64,000 bases of DNA from Pseudomonadota bacterium (GTDB taxonomy: Bacteria > Pseudomonadota > Alphaproteobacteria > Caulobacterales > Caulobacteraceae), in assembly GCA_023386645.1 (NCBI GenBank), contig JAEWJI010000007.1, positions 1 to 64,000 on the forward strand. Direction: 5' to 3'. The notes under the pieces were generated by a model that was not told where the DNA came from, ran no database searches, and worked only from the letters and a program-made list of their open reading frames with translations. This document shows, piece by piece, positions 44,894 through 53,123 of this stretch; positions within the stretch are counted from its first letter, which is position 1; the number at the start of each line of letters is the position of its first letter. The position numbers and the translations under genes are program-made.

Positions 44894-45200
44894 TGAAATG
44901 CCGCCCCTGACGGTCCTCGATCTCCACGACCCAGATGTCCGGATCGTATCCCCGCTGCCGTTCCACATAGGCGTCGAGCTCCGCCTCGAACTCGCTCTCC
45001 ACCGGTTGCATCCATAGGCGCTCGCCGTCCCGACCGAACGCCTCGACATAGAGCCGGGCGCGCCGGGTGGACGTGTCGAACACCTTTACGATGACCGTCC
45101 CGGCGCGGGCGTCGCCCTTTCGGACGACCACGGCGTTGGCCCCGCCGATCTCGGCGCGGCGGATGAGGGCGGAGACCCACAGGTCGCTCGACAGCAGCAA
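44871..45200 (-). CDS. DUF1491 family protein
   Basis: A 109-residue protein with the DUF1491 pattern: LLSSDLWVSALIRRAEIGGANAVVVRKGDARAGTVIV and a C-terminal YDPDIWVVEIEDRQGRHF. No ATG or GTG lies close to the domain start; the TTG at 45200 fits best because the family begins right before SSDLWV. The function of DUF1491 is unknown. Its TGA overlaps the GTG of the four-helix bundle gene. Confidence 0.78.
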   Translation of the reverse strand: MLLSSDLWVSALIRRAEIGGANAVVVRKGDARAGTVIVKVFDTSTRRARLYVEAFGRDGERLWMQPVESEFEAELDAYVERQRGYDPDIWVVEIEDRQGRHFITERVEG

Positions 45201-45257
45201 ATGGGTAACCCTGATTGCAAACCGGACCGCAGGGCGTTGGCGCCTAGGGTCGGGGCC

Positions 45258-46103
45258 ATGAGGATAGGCCGAACCGCCCGCGCCGTCATCGCCGCCTGTT
45301 CGGGCGCCGCCAGCCTGTTGGCCGCGCCGGCGAGCGCGGGCGATATCGACAGCCGGCTCTACGAGCGCAGCTTCATGCTGGCGGCGCACCAGAGGTGCGG
45401 CCTGTTCGACGCGCGGCTGGCCCAAGCGCTCGGGGTCGCAGCGCTCCAGGCCCGGGGGGCCGCCCTGCTGCATGGCCGGCCCGAGGCGGAGGTGACGGCG
45501 ACCGCTGTCCGCGCCCGCGCCCAGGCGGGTCGGACAACCTGCCGCAATCCAGACCTCGCCGTCGCCCGCGACCGGGTGAAATCGGCCTTCGACGGGCTGT
45601 TGAAGACCCCCCGCATGACCTTCCCCGGCGCGCGCCGGGAGTGGCGGGCGGATCGATATGCGCGGCCGATCTCCGGCTGGCGGCTGATGCAGGCGTCCTC
45701 CGTCGGCGCCTCGCCGGTGACGCTGGGGATGGGCGAGGAGGGCGGGCTTTCCGCCGTCGTCTCCTGGGACGGCCGCCCGCGTCCCTACGCCGCCCGGATC
45801 GTCGCCCGCGACACCGCCCGCGACGCGCGCCCGTGGCTGGCCGAACCCAACGCTCGCGCGCCCCGACAGGCCGTCTGGGCCTCATCCTGGCGCCCGGCGC
45901 CGGCGAAGCAGCTGGTTCAGGGCCGCCGCACCGGCGAGGCCTGGATGTTCCCGGTCTCCGCCGCCGACGCCATCGCCGCGCTCGACCCGCGCGAGACCTT
46001 CACGGTCGAGTTCATCTTCCGCGACGACAGCATCGCCCGCGTCCGCTTCGAAGCCGGCGACTTCGCCGCCGCCCGCGCCTTCGTGGGCCTGGGCGTGGTG
46101 TAG
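45258..46103 (+). CDS. Secreted protein of unknown function
   Basis: A 281-residue protein with a signal peptide (about residues 1-27, ending ASAG). The mature part has Cys in HQRCGLFD and TTCRNPDL (possible disulphide), an AFDGLLKTPRMTFPG segment, and a C-terminal beta-rich half ending FIFRDDSIARVRFEAGDFAAA. The pattern is like conserved Caulobacteraceae periplasmic proteins but I cannot name a family. A hairpin at 46111-46137 separates it from the convergent kinase gene. Confidence 0.65.
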   Translation: MRIGRTARAVIAACSGAASLLAAPASAGDIDSRLYERSFMLAAHQRCGLFDARLAQALGVAALQARGAALLHGRPEAEVTATAVRARAQAGRTTCRNPDLAVARDRVKSAFDGLLKTPRMTFPGARREWRADRYARPISGWRLMQASSVGASPVTLGMGEEGGLSAVVSWDGRPRPYAARIVARDTARDARPWLAEPNARAPRQAVWASSWRPAPAKQLVQGRRTGEAWMFPVSAADAIAALDPRETFTVEFIFRDDSIARVRFEAGDFAAARAFVGLGVV

Positions 46104-46110
46104 TTCCTTC

Positions 46111-46137
46111 TCCTCCCCCGTTAAGAACGGGGGAGGA
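46111..46137. terminator. Hairpin between convergent genes
   Basis: TCCTCCCCCGTT and its complement form a 12-bp stem with a 3-base loop, 7 bases after one stop and 10 before the other. It resembles the family A hairpins with a changed core. Confidence 0.5.
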
Positions 46138-46147
46138 TAGAGCAGCT

Positions 46148-47821
46148 TCACCCCTTGCCGGCGTTCAGCGGGATGATCTCCGCCCCGCCCGTGGGGACCG
46201 AGGGCTTATCGACGACGACGACCGGCATGCGCACCGTCACCGCAGCGCCTTCGCCGAGCGTGCTGTCGATCGTCAGCCGTCCGCCGTGCAGCTCGGCCAG
46301 CGCCCGCACCAGCGACAGGCCCAGGCCCGTGCCTTGCGCCCTCTGCTCGGCCCCGCCGGCCTGTTCAAACGGGCGTCCAAGGCGGCGCAGGTCCTCGGGG
46401 GCGATGCCCACGCCGGTGTCGGAGACGACCAGCTCCAGATAGGGCCCGATGGCCTCCAGCGTCACCGTGACCGACCCTCCGGCGGGCGTGAACTTGATGG
46501 CGTTCGACAGCAGGTTCAGGGCGATCTGCTTGAGGGCCCGACGGTCGGCGTCGACCGGGATCGGCTCGCCGGGCAGGACGCTGGCCAGGGCCACGCCCTT
46601 GTCGTCGGCCGACAGCCGCACCAGGGCCACCGCGGCCGAGACCACGTCGCGGGCGTCCAGCCGTTCGCGGCTCAGCTGATACCGCTCGGCCTCGATCTTC
46701 GACACGTCCAGCACGTCGTTGATCAGGGCCAGCAGGTGGCCGCCGGCCTCGTGGATCGAGGCGGCGTATTCGGCGTAGCGGTCAGGCAGGGGGCCGAACA
46801 GCCGCTGGCGCATGATGTCGGCGAAGCCCAGCACCGCGTTCAGCGGCGTGCGCAGCTCGTGGCTCATGTTCGCCAGGAAGCGGGTCTTGCCGGCGTTCTG
46901 GGCCTCGGCCTCGGCTCGGGCGGTCTCCAGCTCGACCTCGCGCGCGTACTGGGCGGTGCCGTCGAAGGCCTGGACGATGATCCGGTCGCCGTGGGCCGGG
47001 TCGTCCAGCCGGCGCAGGATCAATTGGATCCGGCGGTCCAGCGCCGCGCGCGGCGCGAACAGGGCCTGGGCCTCCTGGCCGGCCAGCGCCCGGTCGAGCG
47101 CCGACAGCACCGCGGGCCGGTCCGGCGCATGCACCGCCGCGATCAGCCCAGCCTCGAACAGCGGGTCGACCGCGAGCGCCGCCGGGGCCGCGCCATAGGC
47201 CGCCAGCACCCGGCCGGAGGGTTCCAGCACCAGGGTCAGGCCGGGCTGGCCGGTGACCAGGGCTGACAGCCGCGCCGTCTCCTCCTCGGCCGAGCGGACG
47301 CGGGCGTCGCGATCCCGCCAGGTCAGCTCCACGGCCGCCGCCGCCGCGCCCGCGACCAGGACGGCGAGCGCGGTCGACAGCAGGGCCAGATGCGGGCCGG
47401 GCCCGGCGACAAGGGCCGAGATCAATCCGCTCAGCGCCGCGAAGCCGCTGGTCGCGCCTCCGATCAGGGCCAGCCGTCGGCCGCCCAGCGCCAGCCCCGC
47501 CACGATCGGCATGAAGACGAAGGCCGTCAGGGATCCGGTCAGGCCTCCGGTCAGGACCAGGGCCGCGAACACCGCCACGCTCCAGAGCATCAGCCCCGCC
47601 ATGCGCACGCCCGCGGAATCGCGCCACAGCAGGGTCAGGCCGCCGACGCCCGGCAGGATCATCAAGGCCAGGCCCAGCAGGGTCAGATCGGGCAGGCCCC
47701 GCCCCAGCCAGGCCGCCGCCAGGCCCAGCAGCGCCAGGCCGGCCGCCCAGCCCGCGTGCCAGGCGGCCAGGGCCGGGGCGTCGCGTCCGGTAGGCGCTAG
47801 GGGTGGGTGGGCCGGGGGCAA
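46148..47821 (-). CDS. Membrane sensor histidine kinase, DivJ-like
   Basis: A 557-residue protein. About six membrane helices lie in residues 20-165, then a coiled-coil and PAS-like region (180-295). The DHp domain carries His321 in NMSHELRTPLNAVLGFADIM and continues FGPLPDRYAEYAASIHEAGGHLL. The ATPase domain has NLLSNAIKFT, DTGVGIA and GTGLGLSLVRALAELHGG. This DHp block is that of the PleC/DivJ/PdhS family, and the multi-helix N-terminus without receiver fits DivJ, which phosphorylates DivK. The DivJ assignment is probable, not proven. It is convergent with the secreted protein gene. Confidence 0.8.
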   Translation of the reverse strand: MPPAHPPLAPTGRDAPALAAWHAGWAAGLALLGLAAAWLGRGLPDLTLLGLALMILPGVGGLTLLWRDSAGVRMAGLMLWSVAVFAALVLTGGLTGSLTAFVFMPIVAGLALGGRRLALIGGATSGFAALSGLISALVAGPGPHLALLSTALAVLVAGAAAAAVELTWRDRDARVRSAEEETARLSALVTGQPGLTLVLEPSGRVLAAYGAAPAALAVDPLFEAGLIAAVHAPDRPAVLSALDRALAGQEAQALFAPRAALDRRIQLILRRLDDPAHGDRIIVQAFDGTAQYAREVELETARAEAEAQNAGKTRFLANMSHELRTPLNAVLGFADIMRQRLFGPLPDRYAEYAASIHEAGGHLLALINDVLDVSKIEAERYQLSRERLDARDVVSAAVALVRLSADDKGVALASVLPGEPIPVDADRRALKQIALNLLSNAIKFTPAGGSVTVTLEAIGPYLELVVSDTGVGIAPEDLRRLGRPFEQAGGAEQRAQGTGLGLSLVRALAELHGGRLTIDSTLGEGAAVTVRMPVVVVDKPSVPTGGAEIIPLNAGKG

Positions 47822-48007
47822 GCGGTTGTCCGGAATGATGAACAGGGCCCGCGTGCGTCGCGCGCGCGGAGATCGAGCCTAGCCTTCCCGGCGAGTCGTC
47901 CAAAGGCTGCTCCCGCATGAGGCGAGCCCGCGCGGGGGGCGCGCGCGAAAAGCCTGGGGATCGACGCCGCCGTTGTCCTTAACCGGGACGAACTCTATCT
48001 GGCCGCG

Positions 48008-48433
48008 ATGACCGACGCCCGCCCGACCATCGACGAGACCCTCGAGGAACTGGCCGAGGATTTCGACCTGCTCGAGGACTGGGAGCAGCGGATCGGCTAC
48101 GTCATCGACCTGGGTCGTGCCCTGGAGCCTCTGCCCGAGGCGGACCGGACCGAGGACAACAAGGTCCCGGGCTGCGCCGCCCAGGTCTGGCTCGCGGTCC
48201 GGCGCGACGGCGAGCGCCTGCGCTTCCTCGCCGATTCCGACAGCGCCCTGTCCAAGGGCAATATCGCTCTCCTGCTGAAGCTCTATTCCGACCGAGCCCC
48301 GGCCGAGATCCTGGCCTTCGACGCCCGAGCGGCGCTCGACCGCCTCGGCCTGCCCCAGGCCCTGACCCGCCAGCGCGCCAACGGCCTGAACGCCATGGTG
48401 GGCCGGATCCGGGAAGCGGCGCTGGCCGCCTAG
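48008..48433 (+). CDS. sufE: SufE, cysteine desulfurase acceptor
   Basis: A 141-residue protein that takes sulphur from SufS for iron-sulphur cluster assembly. The active Cys is in KVPGCAAQVWLAV, and the family block FLADSDSALSKGNIALLLKLYSDRAPAEIL follows. Normal length. It stands alone, without other suf genes nearby. The ATG at 48008 gives MTDARPTIDETLEEL. Confidence 0.93.
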   Translation: MTDARPTIDETLEELAEDFDLLEDWEQRIGYVIDLGRALEPLPEADRTEDNKVPGCAAQVWLAVRRDGERLRFLADSDSALSKGNIALLLKLYSDRAPAEILAFDARAALDRLGLPQALTRQRANGLNAMVGRIREAALAA

Positions 48434-48440
48434 GTCTCGG

Positions 48441-48560
48441 CGGCTTTCCGCCACTCCCGTCGTCCCGACCCTGACCGAGTGGGCGATGATCGCCCTGGCC
48501 GGCCTGCTGGGCATGTTCGGGCTGTCATGCCTGATCGCGGGCTGCTCCCGAGAGGCCTGA
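48441..48560 (+). pseudogene. Orphan IPTL-CTERM tail without a protein body
   Basis: In one frame the sequence reads TPVVPTLTEWAMIALAGLLG, then a short hydrophobic stretch, CSREA and a stop. This is a near-perfect IPTL-CTERM sorting signal, but the frame upstream runs back into sufE in another phase, with no start codon or signal peptide. It looks like the 3' remnant of a deleted IPTL-CTERM gene lying directly after sufE. Confidence 0.7.
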
Positions 48561-48569
48561 CGCGCGGCC

Positions 48570-48839
48570 TCAGCCCATGCCGTAGTGGGCCGCCAGCGCC
48601 CCCAGCGCCGCCTTCAGCCGCAGCTTGCCCTCCCGCCGCTTCAGGCCCAGCTGTCGTTCAGCCAGGGTCAGCGAGCTTTCGCGCAGACACACGGCCTCCA
48701 GCATCGGGGCCAGCCGGGGGCCGCAGGCGTCGAGCGCCCGCCGCACCCGCCGGCCCGCCGCCAGGGCCCGATCGGTCTGCTCCCTGCGGGCGCTTGAGCC
48801 GCCGCCCGGCCGGGGCAGGGCGTCCCAGCGCATGGTCAT
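48570..48839 (-). CDS. C-terminal half of a DUF6456-like protein
   Basis: An 89-residue protein whose end (RREGKLRLKAALGALAAHYG) and middle (RRALDACGPRLAPMLEAVCLRE) match the C-terminal half of DUF6456 domains. The N-terminal half is in the upstream gene. The ATG overlaps that gene's stop as ATGA. Either the two halves are made separately by coupled translation or a frameshift split one gene. The function of DUF6456 is unknown. Confidence 0.65.
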   Translation of the reverse strand: MTMRWDALPRPGGGSSARREQTDRALAAGRRVRRALDACGPRLAPMLEAVCLRESSLTLAERQLGLKRREGKLRLKAALGALAAHYGMG

Positions 48840-49270
48840 GGACGGCCCGTCTGGGCCTGCTCCCAGTCGGCGCGCAGCCGTTCGGCCGCCGCCACCTCGG
48901 CCGGTTCCAGCCAGGGGCGCCCGTCGAGTCCCTTGCGCCGCGCCAGCCACAGGACAGGCGACTGGCCAAGGTTGGCGGGCTTGAGCACGACGCGACCGTC
49001 CGCCTCCATCACCGCCTTCTCGCCCGGCTCGAACCCTGGCCGGCCGGCGGCGGGACCGTCCGCGACCGGCGCGCGCCCACGCCAACCGCCGGGCGTCGCG
49101 ACAAGACCCGGAGATTCGAAAACCGCCTGGAAGGTCGCGGCATCCAGTTCCAGCACCACCCGGCCGCGCCGATCCGGTGACAGCCGCAGGCGATAGACGT
49201 CCGGCCCGCCTTCGATCCAGGCCTCGCGCCGCGCCAGCAGGCTTCGCGCCCTCTCCACGCGCCGGCTCAT
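48836..49270 (-). CDS. N-terminal half of a DUF6456-like protein
   Basis: A 144-residue protein. It ends in RPWLEPAEVAAAERLRADWEQAQ, which in intact DUF6456 proteins continues into the region encoded by the next gene. The first 110 residues are alpha/beta with Arg-rich helices and may bind nucleic acid. The ATG overlaps the stop of the HTH gene upstream, so all three genes are translationally coupled. Located upstream of and divergent from ctrA. Confidence 0.65.
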   Translation of the reverse strand: MSRRVERARSLLARREAWIEGGPDVYRLRLSPDRRGRVVLELDAATFQAVFESPGLVATPGGWRGRAPVADGPAAGRPGFEPGEKAVMEADGRVVLKPANLGQSPVLWLARRKGLDGRPWLEPAEVAAAERLRADWEQAQTGRP

Positions 49271-49620
49271 GCGAGATCGAGCCTGGGCGTGTCGAACAGC
49301 TGGCGAGTGATGCCCTCCAGTTCGTCCAGCAGGCGGTCGACCTCGGGCCGGTCGCGCTCGTCCTCGGCCCAGCGACAGGCCTTGCCCGCCGTCGTCCGGT
49401 TCACCGCGAAGGCGTGGCTCACCCGCTCAAGCGCCCAGCCGTAGGCCACATGGGCCAGATACAGCGCCAGCCATCGCGCACGACAGACGGCCGGGCGCAT
49501 CCGCCCGGGCAGGGTCATGGCCTCGGGCGGCACGCCGGTGCGGGCGGCGACGAGGCTCAAGGCCACCTGAGCCCGCAGGCGGTCCGGCTCGCTGGCCGGG
49601 GGTTGGTAAGGCTGGTTCAC
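49267..49620 (-). CDS. DnaA-domain-IV-like helix-turn-helix protein
   Basis: A 117-residue protein. CRARWLALYLAHVAYGWALERVSHAFAVNRTTAGKACRWAEDERD is a helix-turn-helix like DnaA domain IV (the basic loop and the VNRTT recognition helix are visible). There is no ATPase domain. I chose the GTG at 49620 with GGGAGC upstream. It is the first gene of the coupled trio and divergent from ctrA across about 290 bases. Probably a small DNA-binding regulator; whether it acts on ctrA is untested. Confidence 0.72.
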   Translation of the reverse strand: MNQPYQPPASEPDRLRAQVALSLVAARTGVPPEAMTLPGRMRPAVCRARWLALYLAHVAYGWALERVSHAFAVNRTTAGKACRWAEDERDRPEVDRLLDELEGITRQLFDTPRLDLA

Positions 49621-49745
49621 GAAAAGCTCCCGCTTGGCTGCGGCCCCCGCCGCAGCACCTAGGAACATAATCCTATCGACATGCGTCAAATGCGGTCGCA
49701 TCGATCCAGCCCCAGCCGAATTTCCCCTCGGACGCGTTTTTTAGC

Positions 49746-49798
49746 GAATCGTTGACTCACGCCCCTCGACGGCGATTCGCAAATCAGCCTAGTGATTC
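49746..49798. promoter_or_regulatory. Cluster of four GANTC (CcrM) sites before ctrA
   Basis: GAATC at 49746, GACTC at 49754, GATTC at 49774 and GATTC at 49794: four CcrM methylation sites within 53 bases, 114-166 bases before the ctrA ATG. In Caulobacter one GANTC in ctrA P1 makes transcription depend on replication and GcrA. A cluster here implies the same control. Confidence 0.75.
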
Positions 49799-49812
49799 TC
49801 CGTGGGGCGGCG

Positions 49813-49842
49813 TTAACCCTTCTTAAGGGTTCGGCCGGTTAA
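49813..49842. promoter_or_regulatory. TTAA-rich candidate CtrA autoregulation region
   Basis: TTAA occurs at 49813, 49823 and 49839. On the minus strand CTTA-N7-TTAAC can be read across the first two, and GGTTAACC closes the region. No perfect TTAA-N7-TTAA is present. AACCCTT-C-TTAAGGGTT is nearly palindromic. This would fit self-regulation by CtrA. Confidence 0.5.
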
Positions 49843-49911
49843 CCTCCGAACAAGGTTACCCGTTATGCAATCGGCGGGTGGCACGGCCAAGCTTCGCCTG
49901 GAGGGGCATGA

Positions 49912-50619
<708 letters not shown>

Positions 50620-50643
50620 CCGGTTCAACAGTCCAGACTTCGA

Positions 50644-50681
50644 AGCGCCCGCCGGACCTATCCGGCGGGCGCTGTCGTTTT
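50644..50681 (+). terminator. Intrinsic terminator of ctrA
   Basis: A perfect 13-bp stem (AGCGCCCGCCGGA / TCCGGCGGGCGCT) with a CCTA loop, followed by GTCGTTTT. It lies 25 bases after the ctrA stop. Confidence 0.85.
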
Positions 50682-50691
50682 GTAGCCGGCA

Positions 50692-50799
50692 CCCCCTCCA
50701 CCACTTCGTGGTCCCCCTCCCCATTTCATGGGGAGGACATCCGCGCCTATCCTCCCCACATCGTGGGGAGGGGGACCACCCGAAGGGTGGTGGAGGGGC
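50692..50799. repeat. Head-to-head pair of family A palindromes before the DUF559 gene
   Basis: CCCCCTCCACCACTTCGTGG...TGGGGAGGACA, spacer ending CGCGCCTAT, then CCTCCCCACATCGTGGGGAG...GGTGGAGGGG. It has the same plan as 23810-23924 and 51165-51280. The first codons of the DUF559 frame lie inside it. Confidence 0.88.
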
Positions 50800-51161
50800 T
50801 GTTGAAGCCGGACGCCAAGACCTACCAGCGCGCGGGGCGCCTGCGCCGAACGCTAACGCCGCCTGAAGCCAGGCTCTGGCGCCATCTGAAAGGCTCAGCC
50901 CTCGCCGACCTGAAGTTTCGCCGCCAGCATCCCGTTGGCCCCTACATCCTCGACTTCTACTGCCCGGCAGCCCGTCTCGCGGTCGAGATCGACGGGCGTG
51001 ATCATGAGATTCCGGAACGGCTGGCCCGAGACCGCGCACGCACGTCCTGGCTGGAGACGCAGGGGATCAAGGTTGTCCGTTTCGCCGCGCCCGCCACCCG
51101 CGACCACCTGGAAGAAGTTCTGCGGGCGATCCGGGAAACGGCCCAGGCGCGACTGCCCTAG
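50763..51161 (+). CDS. DUF559 (Vsr-like) endonuclease-domain protein
   Basis: Up to 132 residues. The DUF559 domain is complete: RLRRTLTPPEARLWRHLK, FRRQHPVGPYILDFYCPAARLAVEIDGRDHEIP, and DRARTSWLETQGIKVVRF. The Asp in ILDFYC and EIDG are the expected metal-site residues of the PD-(D/E)XK/Vsr fold. The GTG at 50763 and those at 50787 and 50790 lie inside the upstream repeat; a TTG at 50802 is the first start beyond it. Paired family A repeats touch both ends of the gene. Target unknown; a mobile or selfish nuclease is possible. Confidence 0.82.
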   Translation: MGRGTTRRVVEGLLKPDAKTYQRAGRLRRTLTPPEARLWRHLKGSALADLKFRRQHPVGPYILDFYCPAARLAVEIDGRDHEIPERLARDRARTSWLETQGIKVVRFAAPATRDHLEEVLRAIRETAQARLP

Positions 51162-51164
51162 AAG

Positions 51165-51280
51165 CCCCTCCACCATGCTCCGCATGGTCCCCCTCCCCAC
51201 TATCGTGGGGAGGACAAGCCCACGCCTATCCACCCCATCGCAGACGGGGAGGGGGAGCACCCGTAGGGTGGTAGAGGGGC
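51165..51280. repeat. Head-to-head pair of family A palindromes after the DUF559 gene
   Basis: CCCCTCCACCATGCTCCGCA...TGGGGAGGACA, spacer ending CACGCCTAT, then CCACCCCATCGCAGACGGGG...GGTAGAGGGG. It begins three bases after the DUF559 stop. Confidence 0.88.
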
Positions 51281-51308
51281 GCTGCGCCCGACGACGTGAA
51301 GCTGGCCT

Positions 51309-52568
51309 CTATCGTTCCCAGGCCACCGCCCCCTGCTTGTAAACCGTCCGCACCTCGAACGGCTGCGTCATGTCGGCCTCCGGGTCGCGCGGGAGCACCA
51401 CGAAGCTGGCCTCGTATCCCGGCTCCAGCCTTCCGATGCGGCGGTCGGGGAAGATGGCCGGGCCGGTGTCGATCCACAGGCGCAGGACCTCTGCGGGGGT
51501 GTAGGCGCCGATGTCCAGCAGGTTCTGCACCTCCGGGGCCGCCGTCGCCTGATAGTCGTCCGAGCCGATGGCGATCCTCACACCCGCGTCGCGCAGCGTC
51601 CGCAGGTTCTCGCGCTGCAACGCCTGCACCGCCGCCAGCGCCTCGCCCTGGCGGAAGTTGCGGCTGATGCCCGTGGTGGTGACCACCACCACGCCCGCTC
51701 GGGCCGCCGCCTGGGCGTCCCCCTCGCTTAGCCGATAGTCCTCGGCGTCCGTCCCACGCATCCAGACATAGCCCGGCAGGTGGTTGATCTCGTCGACCCC
51801 GGCGTCCACGGCCGCGCGGAAGTCGGCGGCCGTCTCGACATGGACCGTCACCGCCAGGCCCCGGTCGTGCGCCGCCTCGACCAGGGGCCGTGCGAGCGCC
51901 GGATCCAGCCCGCGCATCCCGTACCAGGCGGGATCTTCCGCATGCTCGGCGTGGTGCTCCGAGCCGAGCAGGTACAGCTTCACGAAGTCGGCCCCGCCGG
52001 CCTTCAGCCGGTCCAGCACCGGCTCGATGTCTTCCTCGCCGGTCACCAGGTGAAAGGCGTCGCCCTCGAAGGTCTCGCCCTCGCGCGCCTGGCCGTAGTA
52101 GCCCGACAGCATGCCGTACAGCCGCACCGGATGGCCGCCCGGCGCCGTGATCCCGCCCAGCGAGAAGACCGCATCCACCGTGTCGGGCTGATTCAGCGCC
52201 GCCCGCGCCCCGGCGGTCCACTCCGCGCGCGAGTTCGGGTTCTTCACATACAGGATGCCGGCCGACAGGTAGGTGTCGCTCATCCCCCGCGCCATGCCGG
52301 GATTGTCCAGGTTGTGGTTGTGCGCCTCGCCGAAGGGCGGGGTGACCCAGGCGCCGTCCAGGTCCACCTCGGCGGTGTCGGGCGCGGCCCCCACGAACAC
52401 GCCGTCGCGGACGCAGCGGCCGCCCGGTTCGAAGCCTTGGGGGGTCCACCAGCGGGCGTTGGCGTAGCAGGTCGTGGCGCCCCCTGCGGCCTCTTCGCCG
52501 GCTTGCGCCTCCGCGCCGGTCCCGGCCAGGGCCAGGACCAGCAGCGGCAGAAAACGGCGAACCCTCAT
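51309..52568 (-). CDS. Secreted metal-dependent amidohydrolase
   Basis: A 419-residue protein with a signal peptide (about residues 1-21) and an amidohydrolase fold. The metal site is GEAHNHNLDNPG in place of the usual HxH, and further family motifs are ADFVKLYL (candidate Lys), VHVET, NHLPGYVW and IGSDDYQATA. It resembles the enzyme at 5507-6823 in plan but not closely in sequence. Substrate unknown. The ATG overlaps the stop of the DUF2141 gene, so the pair is coupled. Confidence 0.8.
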   Translation of the reverse strand: MRVRRFLPLLVLALAGTGAEAQAGEEAAGGATTCYANARWWTPQGFEPGGRCVRDGVFVGAAPDTAEVDLDGAWVTPPFGEAHNHNLDNPGMARGMSDTYLSAGILYVKNPNSRAEWTAGARAALNQPDTVDAVFSLGGITAPGGHPVRLYGMLSGYYGQAREGETFEGDAFHLVTGEEDIEPVLDRLKAGGADFVKLYLLGSEHHAEHAEDPAWYGMRGLDPALARPLVEAAHDRGLAVTVHVETAADFRAAVDAGVDEINHLPGYVWMRGTDAEDYRLSEGDAQAAARAGVVVVTTTGISRNFRQGEALAAVQALQRENLRTLRDAGVRIAIGSDDYQATAAPEVQNLLDIGAYTPAEVLRLWIDTGPAIFPDRRIGRLEPGYEASFVVLPRDPEADMTQPFEVRTVYKQGAVAWER

Positions 52569-52990
52569 CGGGCCGCCGGATAGGCCATGGCGGCCGTGAT
52601 CGTCGCGCCGGCCTCGGTGACCGTGAACTTGTGGGCGTCGAAGGTCGGCATGCCCATCATCTCGCTGCCGTTCGAGAAGGCGTAGCCTTCATCCGGCATG
52701 CCCATGGGCGACATGTCGAAGCGGTTGTTGCCGTTGGCGTCGTGCATGACCATCAGGGCGTACTCGCCCGGCGCCACGTCCTCGAAGGTCAGGGTCAGGT
52801 CGCCCGAGGTCGAGCCTTCACGGGTTTCGGTATGCTCGCCCGCGCCGCGCAGGAAGGTGTCGCGCCCGTTTAGCGTCAACAGGATCTCGCCGCCGCGCGC
52901 CTCCACTCCGGTCAGGGTCACGGTGACGTCGCCGGCAAGGGCGGGGGTCGAGAGCAGGGCGGCCGCGAGAGCCATGAGCAGGGTCTTCAT
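52565..52990 (-). CDS. Secreted DUF2141 family protein
   Basis: A 141-residue protein with a signal peptide (residues 1-19, ending ALA-G) and a single beta-sandwich DUF2141 domain: VTVTLTGVEARGGEILLTLNG, then APGEYALMVMHDANGNNRFDMSPMGMPDEGYAFSNG, which is diagnostic. Function unknown, periplasmic. The ATG at 52990 begins the signal peptide; an in-frame ATG at 53005 adds five residues. Its stop overlaps the amidohydrolase start. Confidence 0.85.
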   Translation of the reverse strand: MKTLLMALAAALLSTPALAGDVTVTLTGVEARGGEILLTLNGRDTFLRGAGEHTETREGSTSGDLTLTFEDVAPGEYALMVMHDANGNNRFDMSPMGMPDEGYAFSNGSEMMGMPTFDAHKFTVTEAGATITAAMAYPAAR

Positions 52991-53123
52991 CGTTTTGATC
53001 TCCATCAGCGATGAAGTACTTTAAAACACAAAGCTTGTGGAGATGCAACGGTCCTCGTACCGGATTCAAGCGTCGAGCCGCCATCTGGATCGGCCGGCGG
53101 GCCTTTGCCTTGCGGCGCCGGCG

